DNA of 8,587 nucleotides from Geobacter sp. UBA1603 (GCA_002322035.1 DCNF01000025.1:14808-23394); one strand, 5' to 3'; counted from the stretch's first letter, positions 1 to 7,192 are shown. Notes: generated by a model not told the origin, from the sequence alone. Numbers and translations are program-made.

Positions 1-836
1 ACGATCCGCCCGCCGGCCTCTTTGATTTCGTTCAGAACGGCTTTCAGCCGTTCCTCAAACTCGCCGCGATATTTGGCCCCGGCGATCAGCGCACCCATGT
101 CAAGGGCAAAAACCGTCTTATCCTTGAGGCCTTCCGGCACGTCTCCACGCACGATACGCTGGGCCAATCCCTCGACAATGGCAGTTTTTCCGACTCCCGG
201 CTCACCGATCAGAACAGGATTGTTCTTGGTTTTGCGGGACAGTACGCGGATCACCCGGCGAACCTCCTCATCACGGCCGATCACCGGGTCAAGCTTTCCG
301 GTGCGGGCCATCTTGACCAGATCCCGGCCATACTTCTCAAGTGCCTCATAACTCGCTTCAGGGTTGCTGGAGGTTACCCGCTGACTGCCGCGCACATCGG
401 TAAGTGTTGCCAGCAGTTTCTCCCGGTCGATGCCGTGCTGTTTGAGCATCCTGCCGGCCGGTAGTCTGTCCCCTTCGCTTATCAGTGCCATCAGCAGGTG
501 TTCTACAGAAACATACTCGTCTTTAAGCCGCTTTGCCTCACTTTCGGCGGTTACCAGCAGCCGTGAAAGTCTCTGGGAAACATAAATTTTTCCCGGCTCG
601 GCTCCCGGCCCGGAAACCCGCGGGCGTTGTTCCAGTTCTGCTTCAATGTCCTGGCAAAGCTGGTCGGGGCGTACATCCATCCTCTGGAGCAGGCGCGGAA
701 CCAAGCCTCCTTCCTGTGTCAACAGCCCCCAGAGGAGGTGTTCGCCATCGACCTCCACATGGCCGAATTCAACCGCCCTGTTCTGGGCCGCTGCCAGTGC
801 TTCCTGCGATTTTTGGGTCAGTCTGTTGGCATCCAT
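1..836 (-). CDS. clpB: ClpB-type AAA+ protein disaggregase, N-terminal part (C-terminus beyond left edge)
   Basis: ClpB is a cytosolic hexameric ATPase that, with DnaK/DnaJ/GrpE, extracts polypeptides from aggregates after stress. Read on the minus strand, 278 codons are present of the roughly 860 usual for the family. Residues 1-145 carry the two Clp-N repeats (around LTQKSQEAL at 6-14 and [11 protein letters not shown] at 108-118). A short linker follows, then the start of AAA+ domain 1: the ClpB signature [15 protein letters not shown] at 181-195, a Walker A GEPGVGKT at 211-218, and the pore-loop motif [12 protein letters not shown] at 254-265 with the substrate-gripping Tyr256. Walker B, the middle coiled coil and AAA domain 2 lie outside the window. 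I chose the ATG at 836 because a purine-rich stretch (AAGAAGAG) sits 6 nt upstream and the protein then begins [14 protein letters not shown], as in many ClpBs. In-frame ATGs at 842 and 878 are alternatives. It could be a second ClpB paralogue in its genome. ClpA/ClpC are less likely given the N-domain and linker. Confidence 0.93.
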   Translation of the reverse strand, partial: MDANRLTQKSQEALAAAQNRAVEFGHVEVDGEHLLWGLLTQEGGLVPRLLQRMDVRPDQLCQDIEAELEQRPRVSGPGAEPGKIYVSQRLSRLLVTAESEAKRLKDEYVSVEHLLMALISEGDRLPAGRMLKQHGIDREKLLATLTDVRGSQRVTSSNPEASYEALEKYGRDLVKMARTGKLDPVIGRDEEVRRVIRVLSRKTKNNPVLIGEPGVGKTAIVEGLAQRIVRGDVPEGLKDKTVFALDMGALIAGAKYRGEFEERLKAVLNEIKEAGGRI

Positions 837-954
837 GTCCATCTCTTCTTTCTGTTCAGAAATCAGTATCCTTCTCATGTTTGAGGTAATCACGGTTACA
901 GGGAAAGTCAACCCTTCCGCGTGAGGCTAACTGAGTTGACAAGGTCTGCTCCAC

Positions 955-984
955 ACTATCAGCAAATCTTACCATGACTGTCAG
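955..984 (-). promoter_or_regulatory. Candidate sigma70-type promoter for clpB
   Basis: On the minus strand, CTGACA (979-984, 5 of 6 to the -35 consensus) lies 18 bp from GATAGT (955-960, 4 of 6 to the -10 consensus). This would start RNA near 948 and give a leader of about 110 nt before the chosen clpB start. I see no CIRCE element (the HrcA operator) and no convincing sigma32 pair here, although clpB is classically heat-inducible. The match is modest, so this is only a candidate. Confidence 0.28.
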
Positions 985-994
985 GTCTGGCAAT

Positions 995-1008
995 TTGATT
1001 GCAATCAA
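995..1008. promoter_or_regulatory. Perfect FNR/CRP-family operator palindrome (TTGAT-TGCA-ATCAA)
   Basis: TTGATTGCAATCAA is a perfect 14-bp palindrome and an exact match to TTGAT-N4-ATCAA, the consensus bound by FNR, DNR and related CRP-family regulators. It lies between divergent clpB and malQ, centred 58.5 bp upstream of the malQ ATG. If transcription of malQ starts near 1045 (from a TATTAT -10 at 1033-1038), the box is centred at about -43.5, close to the -41.5 position of class II activation. The match is seen directly. That a regulator binds, and which one, is inference. Confidence 0.55.
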
Positions 1009-1032
1009 CAGGTATTTATGCTTAATTCCCGC

Positions 1033-1038
1033 TATTAT
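1033..1038 (+). promoter_or_regulatory. Candidate -10 element of the malQ promoter
   Basis: TATTAT (5 of 6 to TATAAT) lies 22 nt upstream of the malQ start and 13 nt before its ribosome-binding site. There is no recognisable -35 hexamer at the right distance; the sequence there is AGGTAT. The FNR-type palindrome lies roughly where an activator of a -35-less promoter would sit. A competing arrangement is TTGATT (995-1000) with TATGCT (1017-1022) at a 16-bp spacing, which would put the palindrome over the -35 and imply repression. Confidence 0.3.
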
Positions 1039-1059
1039 TGATATCATTCCGGAGGCGAA

Positions 1060-2574
1060 ATGCCTGCTACAAAACGCCGTTGCGGGGTGCTGCTCCATCC
1101 CACGTCGTTACCCGGCCGGGAAGGGATTGGGACGCTTGGTTCCAATGCCTACCAGTTTATTGACTTTTTGTCTTCAGCTGGCATGTCGCTCTGGCAGATG
1201 CTGCCGCTTTCTCCGCCTGCCTGCGGCAATTCCCCCTATTCGGCTTTTTCGGCCTTTGCCGGTAACCCACTGCTGATCGATCTCGAACAATTGGTTGAGC
1301 AGGGGGACCTGTCGCCATCATCCCTTGATGACGGACAGACCGGGGTTCCCAGCCGGGTTGATTTCGCTGCCGTCTCGGCCATAAAGCCGAGCCTGCTTGC
1401 CAGTGCGGCACAGACATTCCTCACGGCAGGCCGTTCCACGCAGATGGAGGAGTTCTGGCATTTCTGCGATACGACACCCTGGCTGCATGATTATGCCCTG
1501 TTCACTGCTTTGCACCGCCGCTATCGCGGACGCCCCTGGAATCGCTGGCCCCGCGACGCAGCACTGTTGACCCATGATATGTACGAGTCCGCCTCGGTTG
1601 CCCTTGGGGAGGAAATCGGCATCCAGAAGTATATTCAATGGCGTTTCCATCAGCAATGGAATGATCTGCACCGCTATGCGAAGCAGTGCGGAATAGGGCT
1701 GATCGGTGACCTGCCGATTTTTGTCGCTTATGATTCAGTCGATGTCTGGCGCAATCGCCACCTTTTTCTGCTTGACCAGGCGGGCAAGCCGACTGCCGTT
1801 GCCGGAGTCCCTCCCGACTACTTCAGCAAAACCGGGCAGCTGTGGGGTAACCCGCTCTACGACTGGGCGGCCATGGCCCGGGATGACTACCGGTGGTGGG
1901 TTGAACGTTTCCGGCATATCCTGAACATGTTTGACACGGTGCGTATCGACCATTTTCGTGGATTTGAAGCGGCATGGCATGTGCCTGCCGGTCAGCGTAC
2001 CGCTGTGCGGGGACGTTGGGTGGCCGGTCCCGGTGCACAGCTGTTTGATCGGGTGCAGGATGCTCTTGGCCGGCTTCCGGTGATAGCGGAGGACCTGGGG
2101 ATCATAACGCCGGCTGTCGAAGAGCTGCGCGACCGGTACTGTTTTCCAGGAATGAAGATTCTGCAGTTTGCCTTTGGTTCGGGCCCTGACAATCCGTACC
2201 TGCCCCATAACCATATCAGAAACAGTGTCGTGTTTACCGGGACCCACGATAATGATACAACCGTGGGGTGGGCTCAGGCTATTGGCGCCGATACGCGGGA
2301 TCATTGCTGCCGGTATCTGGGCAGTAATGGCAGCAATCCGGCCGAAGATCTGATCCGCATTGCCCTTATGTCGGTGGCCGGTACAGCGATTCTCCCATTT
2401 CAGGACCTTCTGGGCCTTGCTTCGCCGTCACGGATGAATGTGCCGGGCAACGCGTTCGGCAATTGGGAGTGGCGCTTTGAGTGGGATGGTGTTTCCGGGC
2501 GCCTGGCGGACGAGTATGCCGCGCTGCTGCACAGGTATGGCAGATTCAACGCTGATTCCAAGCAAAAATCTTGA
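1060..2574 (+). CDS. malQ: 4-alpha-glucanotransferase (amylomaltase, GH77)
   Basis: MalQ transfers alpha-1,4-glucan segments between maltodextrins in the cytoplasm and works in glycogen or maltodextrin turnover. The 504-residue length is normal for bacterial GH77 enzymes. The N-terminus RCGVLLHPTSLPG (7-19) followed by GIGTLG is the classic family opening. Further marks are WQMLPLSP (45-52) with NSPYSAFSAFAGNP (57-70), and IGDLPIFVAYDSVDVW (215-230). The catalytic signatures are VRIDHFRGF (nucleophile Asp297), VIAEDLG (acid/base Glu344) and GTHDNDT (transition-state stabiliser, probably Asp397). The start is set by GGAGG at 1051-1055, 4 nt before the ATG. It is divergent from clpB and precedes the lipid cluster in the same direction. 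Its TGA stop lies inside the -35 box of the next promoter. No terminator hairpin follows, so read-through into the fab cluster is possible. No other maltose or glycogen gene is visible in the window. Confidence 0.96.
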   Translation: MPATKRRCGVLLHPTSLPGREGIGTLGSNAYQFIDFLSSAGMSLWQMLPLSPPACGNSPYSAFSAFAGNPLLIDLEQLVEQGDLSPSSLDDGQTGVPSRVDFAAVSAIKPSLLASAAQTFLTAGRSTQMEEFWHFCDTTPWLHDYALFTALHRRYRGRPWNRWPRDAALLTHDMYESASVALGEEIGIQKYIQWRFHQQWNDLHRYAKQCGIGLIGDLPIFVAYDSVDVWRNRHLFLLDQAGKPTAVAGVPPDYFSKTGQLWGNPLYDWAAMARDDYRWWVERFRHILNMFDTVRIDHFRGFEAAWHVPAGQRTAVRGRWVAGPGAQLFDRVQDALGRLPVIAEDLGIITPAVEELRDRYCFPGMKILQFAFGSGPDNPYLPHNHIRNSVVFTGTHDNDTTVGWAQAIGADTRDHCCRYLGSNGSNPAEDLIRIALMSVAGTAILPFQDLLGLASPSRMNVPGNAFGNWEWRFEWDGVSGRLADEYAALLHRYGRFNADSKQKS

Positions 2575-2598
2575 CAATTTATATTAAATCACTATAGT
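2571..2598 (+). promoter_or_regulatory. Strong sigma70-type promoter of the DUF177-rpmF-plsX-fab cluster
   Basis: A perfect -35 TTGACA (2571-2576) is separated by a 16-bp AT-rich spacer from TATAGT (2593-2598, 5 of 6 to the -10 consensus). The predicted transcription start is around 2604-2606, giving a leader of about 44 nt. The malQ stop TGA (2572-2574) is contained within the -35 hexamer. This is the best promoter match in the window, and it sits at the head of the lipid-synthesis genes. Confidence 0.75.
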
Positions 2599-2616
2599 AA
2601 CGTGCTTCGGTTTTTT

Positions 2617-2626
2617 ACTGTACAGT
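2617..2626. repeat. 10-bp perfect palindrome in the leader of the fab cluster
   Basis: ACTGTACAGT is a perfect inverted repeat about 12-22 nt downstream of the predicted transcription start and 22 nt before the DUF177 start codon. An operator there could block transcription, but several palindromes of this length are expected by chance in a window this size, and the arms do not extend further. I do not recognise the regulator. Confidence 0.25.
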
Positions 2627-2648
2627 TCTCTGGTACGCGGACAACGGG

Positions 2649-3194
2649 ATGAAACTTCAGGTTGATCACATCAAGGAAACTCCCACTCTGGTACCAATTG
2701 ATCAGCCGGCAGAACAGTTCCCTGTGCTTGCCTCCCTGCAGGCGGATACGGTCTGCAGTTTTACCGGACCGGTTTCCGGAACGGTTTCAGCAGTAAAGGA
2801 GTACGATCATCTCCGGGTAACTGGTGATCTGTCAGTTCCGGCCAGAATGGAATGCTCACGCTGCCTGACCTCCTTTGGAATGGCCCTGAAGGCCCGCTTC
2901 ACGGTGATCTACCGTCGGGACGTTTCCATACCTTCGGCCGATGAGGCCGAAACCGAACTTGACGAACAGGCGCTTGTATCTGCAACCTACTCCGGAGATA
3001 ACATCGATCTGTCTCCTGAAATTGGCGAGCAGCTGGCAATGGAACTTCCTCTCAAGCCACTCTGCAGCGAAGGCTGCCGGGGGCTTTGCCAGACCTGCGG
3101 CGCAGACCTGAACCAGGGCCAGTGCGGCTGCGACTCCCGGGATTTCAGCCTTACATTCAGTGCCCTTAAGGATTTTAAGGTACAACAGCGATAA
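2649..3194 (+). CDS. DUF177/YceD-family protein preceding rpmF
   Basis: This is a 181-residue member of the DUF177 (YceD) family, which is widely encoded directly upstream of rpmF. YceD-family proteins have been linked to 23S rRNA accumulation, but a precise activity is not settled and none can be read here. A conserved CxxC (C69-S-R-C72) lies mid-protein. A second cysteine cluster occupies the C-terminal part (C139, C143, C147, C150, C159, C161), with the pattern LCSEGCRGLCQTCG typical of the family and suggestive of metal binding. There is no signal peptide or membrane segment, so it is predicted cytosolic. The start is the ATG at 2649, the only one fitting the promoter and the family N-terminus. 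Its Shine-Dalgarno is poor (only GGG touching the ATG), so translation may be weak or depend on leader structure. The gap to rpmF is 50 bp. Confidence 0.88.
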   Translation: MKLQVDHIKETPTLVPIDQPAEQFPVLASLQADTVCSFTGPVSGTVSAVKEYDHLRVTGDLSVPARMECSRCLTSFGMALKARFTVIYRRDVSIPSADEAETELDEQALVSATYSGDNIDLSPEIGEQLAMELPLKPLCSEGCRGLCQTCGADLNQGQCGCDSRDFSLTFSALKDFKVQQR

Positions 3195-3244
3195 TTCACA
3201 GATGGTGACGGCAGACGCCGAAGCACCGAAAAAGGAGAAGAGCC

Positions 3245-3430
3245 ATGGCAGTACCCAAGAAGAAAACATCAAAATCCCGCAAGAATATGAGACGGGCACA
3301 CGATTTTCTGACCACCCAGTCAGTTTCGGTCTGCCCCCAGTGCAAATCCCCCAAGCTCCCCCACCGCGCCTGTCCGAGCTGCGGCACCTACAAGGGTAAA
3401 GAAGTCGTCGAAGCTTCAAAAGCGCAGTAA
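3245..3430 (+). CDS. rpmF: 50S ribosomal protein L32 (bL32), zinc-ribbon form
   Basis: bL32 is a small basic protein of the large ribosomal subunit. The 61 residues start with the diagnostic [19 protein letters not shown]. The C-terminal half carries a zinc ribbon with all four ligands present: C30-x2-C33 and C43-x2-C46. This is therefore the zinc-binding C+ version, not the cysteine-less paralogue some bacteria induce under zinc starvation. A strong Shine-Dalgarno (AGGAG at 3233-3237, 7 nt before the ATG) fixes the start. The order DUF177-rpmF-plsX-fab is a long-conserved bacterial linkage that puts a ribosomal protein and membrane-lipid enzymes on one transcript. Confidence 0.97.
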   Translation: MAVPKKKTSKSRKNMRRAHDFLTTQSVSVCPQCKSPKLPHRACPSCGTYKGKEVVEASKAQ

Positions 3431-3460
3431 ACCTTCCATCCCGTGCCCTTACCGGTTCCG

Positions 3461-4450
3461 ATGAGAGTTGCTGTCGATGCAATGGGTGGCGATAACGCAC
3501 CTTCCGTTGAGGTGGAAGGGGCTGTTGCGGCCTGCCGCGAGTTTGGTATCCCCATAACTCTGGTCGGTGATCGTGAACGGCTTGAGGCGGAATTGCTCAA
3601 TCACCAGCATTCTGGTCTCGACATCGAAATTCATCACGCCAGCGAAGTGGTCGGGATGCATGATTCTGCGTCTGATGCGGTGCGCAAGAAGCGTAACTCT
3701 TCCGTTCGCCTGGCGTTCGAGCTGGTCAAGGACGGCAAGGCCTGTGCAGCTGTCAGTGCCGGAAATTCTGGCGCGACTATGGCAGCCGGCATGTTTGTCC
3801 TTAAACGGATAGAAGGGATTGAGCGGCCGGCAATCGCCCAGGTGTTTCCGACCCTGAAAGGTCATACCCTTGTTTTAGATGTCGGCGGCAATGTTGACTG
3901 TAAGCCGATTCACCTCGTTCAGTTTGCCATCATGGGTGAAGTGTATGCCCGCTATGCCATGGGCATAGCAAACCCCTCGGTTGGCCTTCTTTCCAACGGC
4001 GAGGAGGACTCAAAGGGAAATGAGCTTACCCGCGAAACCCATGCCATCCTGAAACAGACCCCGCTCAATTATGCCGGATACATCGAAGGCCGCGATATTT
4101 TCAAAGGCACGACCGAAGTGGTTGTCTGCGACGGTTTTGTTGGCAATGTTGTGCTCAAGCTTTCCGAAGGGCTGGCCGAGGCTGCCGGTGCGATGCTCAA
4201 AGGCGAAATCGTCAAGAGCTGGATTTCCAAGATCGGTTATCTCTTTGTCCGCGGTGCCTTCAGCCGCTTCAAAAAAATCGTCGACTATGCCGAATACGGC
4301 GGTGCGCCGCTTCTGGGGATCAACGGCGTCGGCATGATCTGCCACGGCGGATCCAACGTCAAGGCGATCAAAAATGCGGTCCGTTTTGCCTATGATTATG
4401 CACAAAGCGGTGTCACCCAGCGTGTTGCCGACAAACTGACCCGGCAATGA
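3461..4450 (+). CDS. plsX: Phosphate acyltransferase PlsX (acyl-ACP to acyl-phosphate)
   Basis: PlsX converts acyl-ACP and phosphate to acyl-phosphate, the donor PlsY uses to acylate glycerol-3-phosphate, so it commits fatty acids to phospholipid. It is a soluble protein that associates peripherally with the membrane. From the ATG at 3461 the protein has 329 residues, normal for the family. It opens [14 protein letters not shown], with MGGD at 8-11. Other family motifs are [12 protein letters not shown] (99-110), DVGGN (140-144), KGNELTR (185-191), DGFVGNV (224-230), [12 protein letters not shown] (279-290) and HGGSN (295-299). An in-frame GTG at 3443 would add six residues (MPLPVP). I prefer the ATG by homology, but neither start has a Shine-Dalgarno. 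Only 30 nt separate it from rpmF, so translation may rely on ribosomes finishing rpmF. Its stop overlaps the fabH start (ATGA). Confidence 0.96.
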   Translation: MRVAVDAMGGDNAPSVEVEGAVAACREFGIPITLVGDRERLEAELLNHQHSGLDIEIHHASEVVGMHDSASDAVRKKRNSSVRLAFELVKDGKACAAVSAGNSGATMAAGMFVLKRIEGIERPAIAQVFPTLKGHTLVLDVGGNVDCKPIHLVQFAIMGEVYARYAMGIANPSVGLLSNGEEDSKGNELTRETHAILKQTPLNYAGYIEGRDIFKGTTEVVVCDGFVGNVVLKLSEGLAEAAGAMLKGEIVKSWISKIGYLFVRGAFSRFKKIVDYAEYGGAPLLGINGVGMICHGGSNVKAIKNAVRFAYDYAQSGVTQRVADKLTRQ

Positions 4451-5427
4451 TGGCCTGTATCACCGGCACAGGATCCGCGCTGCCCGGCCGGATTCTTACC
4501 AATGCCGACCTCGAACAGATGGTCGATACCTGTGATGAATGGATCACAACCCGCACCGGCATCAGGGAGCGCCGGATTGTCGCTGATCATGAGTACACAT
4601 CAACTCTGGCAACTGCGGCAGCCCGGCAGGCCTTGCAGCTGGCCGGCATATCTCCGGAAACGCTCGACCTGATAATCCTTGCCACCGTCACTCCCGATTT
4701 CCCCTTCCCGGCCACAGCCTGCATCGTTCAGCGCGAACTTGGGGCAATTAATGCCGCGGCGTTTGATATATCAGCCGCCTGCTCCGGGTTTATCTACGGG
4801 CTTTCGCTGGCCCGTTCGCAGATCCTTTCCGGTGTTGCCGCCAAAGTTCTGGTCATCGGTGCAGAAGTGCTCTCCCGGATTGTCGACTGGAACGACCGCA
4901 ATACCTGCATCCTTTTCGGGGACGGTGCTGGCGCTGCGGTAGTCGAGGCATGCGATGGCAACAGGGGGATTGTTTCCACGCACCTGTTTACCAACGGCGC
5001 CCACTGGGAGACACTCTACCAGCCCGGCTGCGGCAGCAGGAACCCCGCTTCCCGGCAGCGGACCATCGATGAGCGGCTCTTCTTCATCCACATGGATGGT
5101 AATGAAGTCTTCAAGCATGCGGTGCGTGCCATGGGCGAGGCTGCAGGTGCAGCGCTTGAAGCCAACAATATGACACCGGCTGATGTGTCGCTGTTCATTC
5201 CTCACCAGGCCAACCGCCGGATTATCGACGCCACCGTCAAACGACTCGGATTGGGCGATGAAAAAGTTTTTCTCAACCTGGAGCGCTACGGCAACACATC
5301 ATCGGCTTCCATTCCGATCACCCTCGACGAGGCCAACAGGTCCGGCCGTATCTCCCCCGGCGACGTGGTCCTGCTCGATGCTTTCGGAGGAGGTTTCACC
5401 TACGGGTCGGCCCTGATCCGCTGGTGA
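4447..5427 (+). CDS. fabH: Beta-ketoacyl-ACP synthase III
   Basis: FabH condenses a short acyl-CoA, usually acetyl-CoA, with malonyl-ACP to start fatty acid chains. The 326-residue length fits the family. The Cys-His-Asn triad is complete: Cys112 in [10 protein letters not shown], His253 in IPHQANRRI and Asn283 in [10 protein letters not shown]. The N-terminal [12 protein letters not shown] (32-43) is the usual FabH CoA-site region, and the C-terminal glycine-rich [16 protein letters not shown] is intact. The first ATG (4447) overlaps the plsX TGA, and a second ATG follows directly at 4450. There is no clear Shine-Dalgarno, so translational coupling to plsX is likely. Acyl-chain preference (straight or branched starters) cannot be read from sequence alone. 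A 43-bp gap leads to fabD. Confidence 0.97.
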   Translation: MMACITGTGSALPGRILTNADLEQMVDTCDEWITTRTGIRERRIVADHEYTSTLATAAARQALQLAGISPETLDLIILATVTPDFPFPATACIVQRELGAINAAAFDISAACSGFIYGLSLARSQILSGVAAKVLVIGAEVLSRIVDWNDRNTCILFGDGAGAAVVEACDGNRGIVSTHLFTNGAHWETLYQPGCGSRNPASRQRTIDERLFFIHMDGNEVFKHAVRAMGEAAGAALEANNMTPADVSLFIPHQANRRIIDATVKRLGLGDEKVFLNLERYGNTSSASIPITLDEANRSGRISPGDVVLLDAFGGGFTYGSALIRW

Positions 5428-5458
5428 CAGTTCCACCTGGATTATGTACTTATCAAAG

Positions 5459-5464
5459 AAGGAG
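5459..5464 (+). promoter_or_regulatory. Ribosome-binding site that sets the fabD start
   Basis: AAGGAG lies 6 nt upstream of the ATG at 5471. It decides against an in-frame upstream TTG at 5444, which has no such signal and would add nine residues (MYLSKKETH) not expected in FabD. Confidence 0.85.
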
Positions 5465-5470
5465 ACCCAC

Positions 5471-6406
5471 ATGAGCGTTCAAACCGCATTCGTCTTCCCG
5501 GGCCAGGGATCCCAGTACCCCGGAATGGGCAAGGAACTTGCCGATACCTTCGCCACGGCGCGGCAGATTTTCGAAGAGGCCGATGATGCGCTCGGCTTCA
5601 AACTTTCGGCTATATGCTTCTCCGGAAGCGAAGATGAACTTAAGATGACGGCCACTACCCAGCCTGCCATCCTGACGACCAGCATTGCCGTCCTTAAGGT
5701 GGTGGAGCAGGAAACCGGCCTCAAAGCCGACTACCTTGCCGGTCATTCACTGGGAGAATACTCCGCGCTGGTCTGCTCCGGTGCGCTGGCCTTCGCCGAT
5801 GCGGTGCGGACGGTCCGTTCACGCGGCACCTTCATGCAGGAGGCGGTACCGGTCGGTACAGGAACCATGGCCGCCATGCTTAGCGTTGATAAGGATGCGC
5901 TGGAGGAGATCTGTGCCCAAGCAGGGCAGGGGGAGGTGGTGTCGCCCGCCAACTTCAATTCCCCGGGGCAGATTGTGATAGCCGGTGCTGTGGGTGCCGT
6001 CAATCGAGCCATTGAAGTCGCAAAGGCCAGAGGTTTCAAGAAGGCAATGCTGCTTCCGGTCAGCGCCCCGTTCCATTGCGCACTGATGAAACCGGCCGCC
6101 GACCGGCTTTCCGCTGTTCTGGATGCTGTGCAGGTCTTTGACATGAAACTGCCTGTGGTGGCCAATGCCGACGCGGCGGCCAATGCCGACAAGGACAGGG
6201 TCCGCCAGTTGCTTGTGACGCAGGTTTGCGCCCCGGTTTTGTGGGAACAGTCTGTTACTGCCATGGCTGCCCTCGGTGTCGGCCGTTTCATCGAGGTCGG
6301 TCCTGGCAAGGTACTGTCAGGCCTGGTCAAGCGCATTGCCAGGGATGTGGCCATCGCCAATGTCGAAGATCTGACTTCGCTTAAGGCGGTATCGGCCTCT
6401 TCATGA
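5471..6406 (+). CDS. fabD: Malonyl-CoA:ACP transacylase
   Basis: FabD moves malonyl groups from CoA to ACP, supplying the two-carbon extender for FabH and FabF. From the ATG at 5471 the protein has 311 residues, standard for the family. The opening TAFVFPGQGSQYPGMGKEL carries the oxyanion-region GQGSQ (11-15). The active-site serine is Ser93 in GHSLGEYSAL (91-100). The malonyl-carboxylate-binding arginine is Arg118 in RSRGTFMQEAV, the catalytic histidine is His202 in PVSAPFHCALM, and Gln251 matches the conserved glutamine. The C-terminal GRFIEVGPGKVLSGL (271-285) is typical. The start is fixed by AAGGAG 6 nt upstream. A 48-bp gap with no terminator leads to fabG, consistent with co-transcription. 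Confidence 0.97.
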   Translation: MSVQTAFVFPGQGSQYPGMGKELADTFATARQIFEEADDALGFKLSAICFSGSEDELKMTATTQPAILTTSIAVLKVVEQETGLKADYLAGHSLGEYSALVCSGALAFADAVRTVRSRGTFMQEAVPVGTGTMAAMLSVDKDALEEICAQAGQGEVVSPANFNSPGQIVIAGAVGAVNRAIEVAKARGFKKAMLLPVSAPFHCALMKPAADRLSAVLDAVQVFDMKLPVVANADAAANADKDRVRQLLVTQVCAPVLWEQSVTAMAALGVGRFIEVGPGKVLSGLVKRIARDVAIANVEDLTSLKAVSASS

Positions 6407-6454
6407 CGTTTTGCAAGAGCCTCACTCTCTTAGGATTAATGAAAGGAGCACACA

Positions 6455-7192
6455 ATGCCCAAAGGTAAAGTTGCAGTCATCACCGGAGCATCACGGGGGA
6501 TCGGCAGGAGTATCGCGCTGGCACTTGCGGCGCAGGGGGCGACAATCGTCGCCATGGATATGGATCAGGCGGCCACCGATGCTGTCGTAGCAGAGCTTGC
6601 AGCCGCCGGTACACAAGCCTTGGCCGTTGTCGGTAATGTCACCGTCACCGCCGATGTTGAGAGGATGATCGACGCAGCCATCGAGGCTTACGGGCGGGTC
6701 GATATATTGATCAACAATGCTGGAATCACCCGTGACGGGCTTCTGATGAGGATGAAGGACGAGGAGTGGGATGCTGTTCTCAGCGTTAACCTGAAAGGCG
6801 CATTCCTCTGCACCCGAGCCGCCTTCAAGGTCATGAGCAAGCAGCGCTACGGCCGCATTATAAACATCGCATCGGTCGTCGGCCAGATGGGCAACGTGGG
6901 CCAGGCCAATTACTGCGCCAGCAAAGCCGGTCTGATCGGCCTCACCAAGTCCAATGCCCGCGAGATGGCCAAGCGCAGCATCACCGTCAATGCCGTTGCC
7001 CCCGGATTTATTGCGACCGCCATGACCGACGCCCTTTCGGACAAGGTCAAGGCCGAGTTGACCTCCCAAATTCCCCTGGAGCGTCTCGGTAGTGCTGAAG
7101 ACATCGCCAATGCCGTAACATTCCTCGCTTCCGAAGCCTCCGGCTACATCACCGGACATGTCCTTTCGGTCAACGGCGGCATGTATATGTAG
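6455..7192 (+). CDS. fabG: 3-oxoacyl-ACP reductase (short-chain dehydrogenase)
   Basis: FabG reduces 3-ketoacyl-ACP to 3-hydroxyacyl-ACP in each elongation cycle. The 245 residues form one classical SDR domain: cofactor-binding TGASRGIG (10-17), NNAG (87-90), and the full catalytic tetrad Asn112, Ser140, Tyr153 and Lys157 (YCASK). The C-terminal region has NAVAPGFIATAMT and ends YITGHVLSVNGGMYM, a FabG hallmark. AAGGAG about 8 nt before the ATG supports the start. FabG is normally NADPH-dependent, and Arg14 in the glycine motif fits that. However, strand beta-2 ends in an aspartate (Asp35, in IVAMDMDQ), a position that in classical SDRs usually selects NAD(H). Cofactor preference is therefore uncertain. 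Position between fabD and acpP makes a fatty acid role far likelier than another SDR activity. Confidence 0.95.
   Translation: MPKGKVAVITGASRGIGRSIALALAAQGATIVAMDMDQAATDAVVAELAAAGTQALAVVGNVTVTADVERMIDAAIEAYGRVDILINNAGITRDGLLMRMKDEEWDAVLSVNLKGAFLCTRAAFKVMSKQRYGRIINIASVVGQMGNVGQANYCASKAGLIGLTKSNAREMAKRSITVNAVAPGFIATAMTDALSDKVKAELTSQIPLERLGSAEDIANAVTFLASEASGYITGHVLSVNGGMYM

Noticed and set aside
837..1059. A search for CIRCE or sigma32 heat-shock elements upstream of clpB
   Set aside because: No TTAGCACTC-N9-GAGTGCTAA-like repeat and no convincing sigma32 -35/-10 pair were found on the minus strand.
856..1098. An 80-codon minus-strand open frame spanning the clpB-malQ intergenic region
   Set aside because: It overlaps the malQ start and the clpB N-terminus, has no ribosome-binding site, and the peptide is unrecognisable.
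2605..2616. A T-run (TTTTTT at 2611-2616) after malQ as a possible intrinsic terminator
   Set aside because: No GC-rich hairpin precedes it, and it lies downstream of the fab-cluster promoter, where termination would be unproductive.
6160..6190. A 13-bp direct repeat (GGCCAATGCCGAC, offset 18 bp) in fabD suggesting a six-codon duplication
   Set aside because: The segment has the length seen in other FabD proteins as I recall them, so it does not look like an insertion. The repeat is better explained by Ala/Asn/Asp-rich codons.
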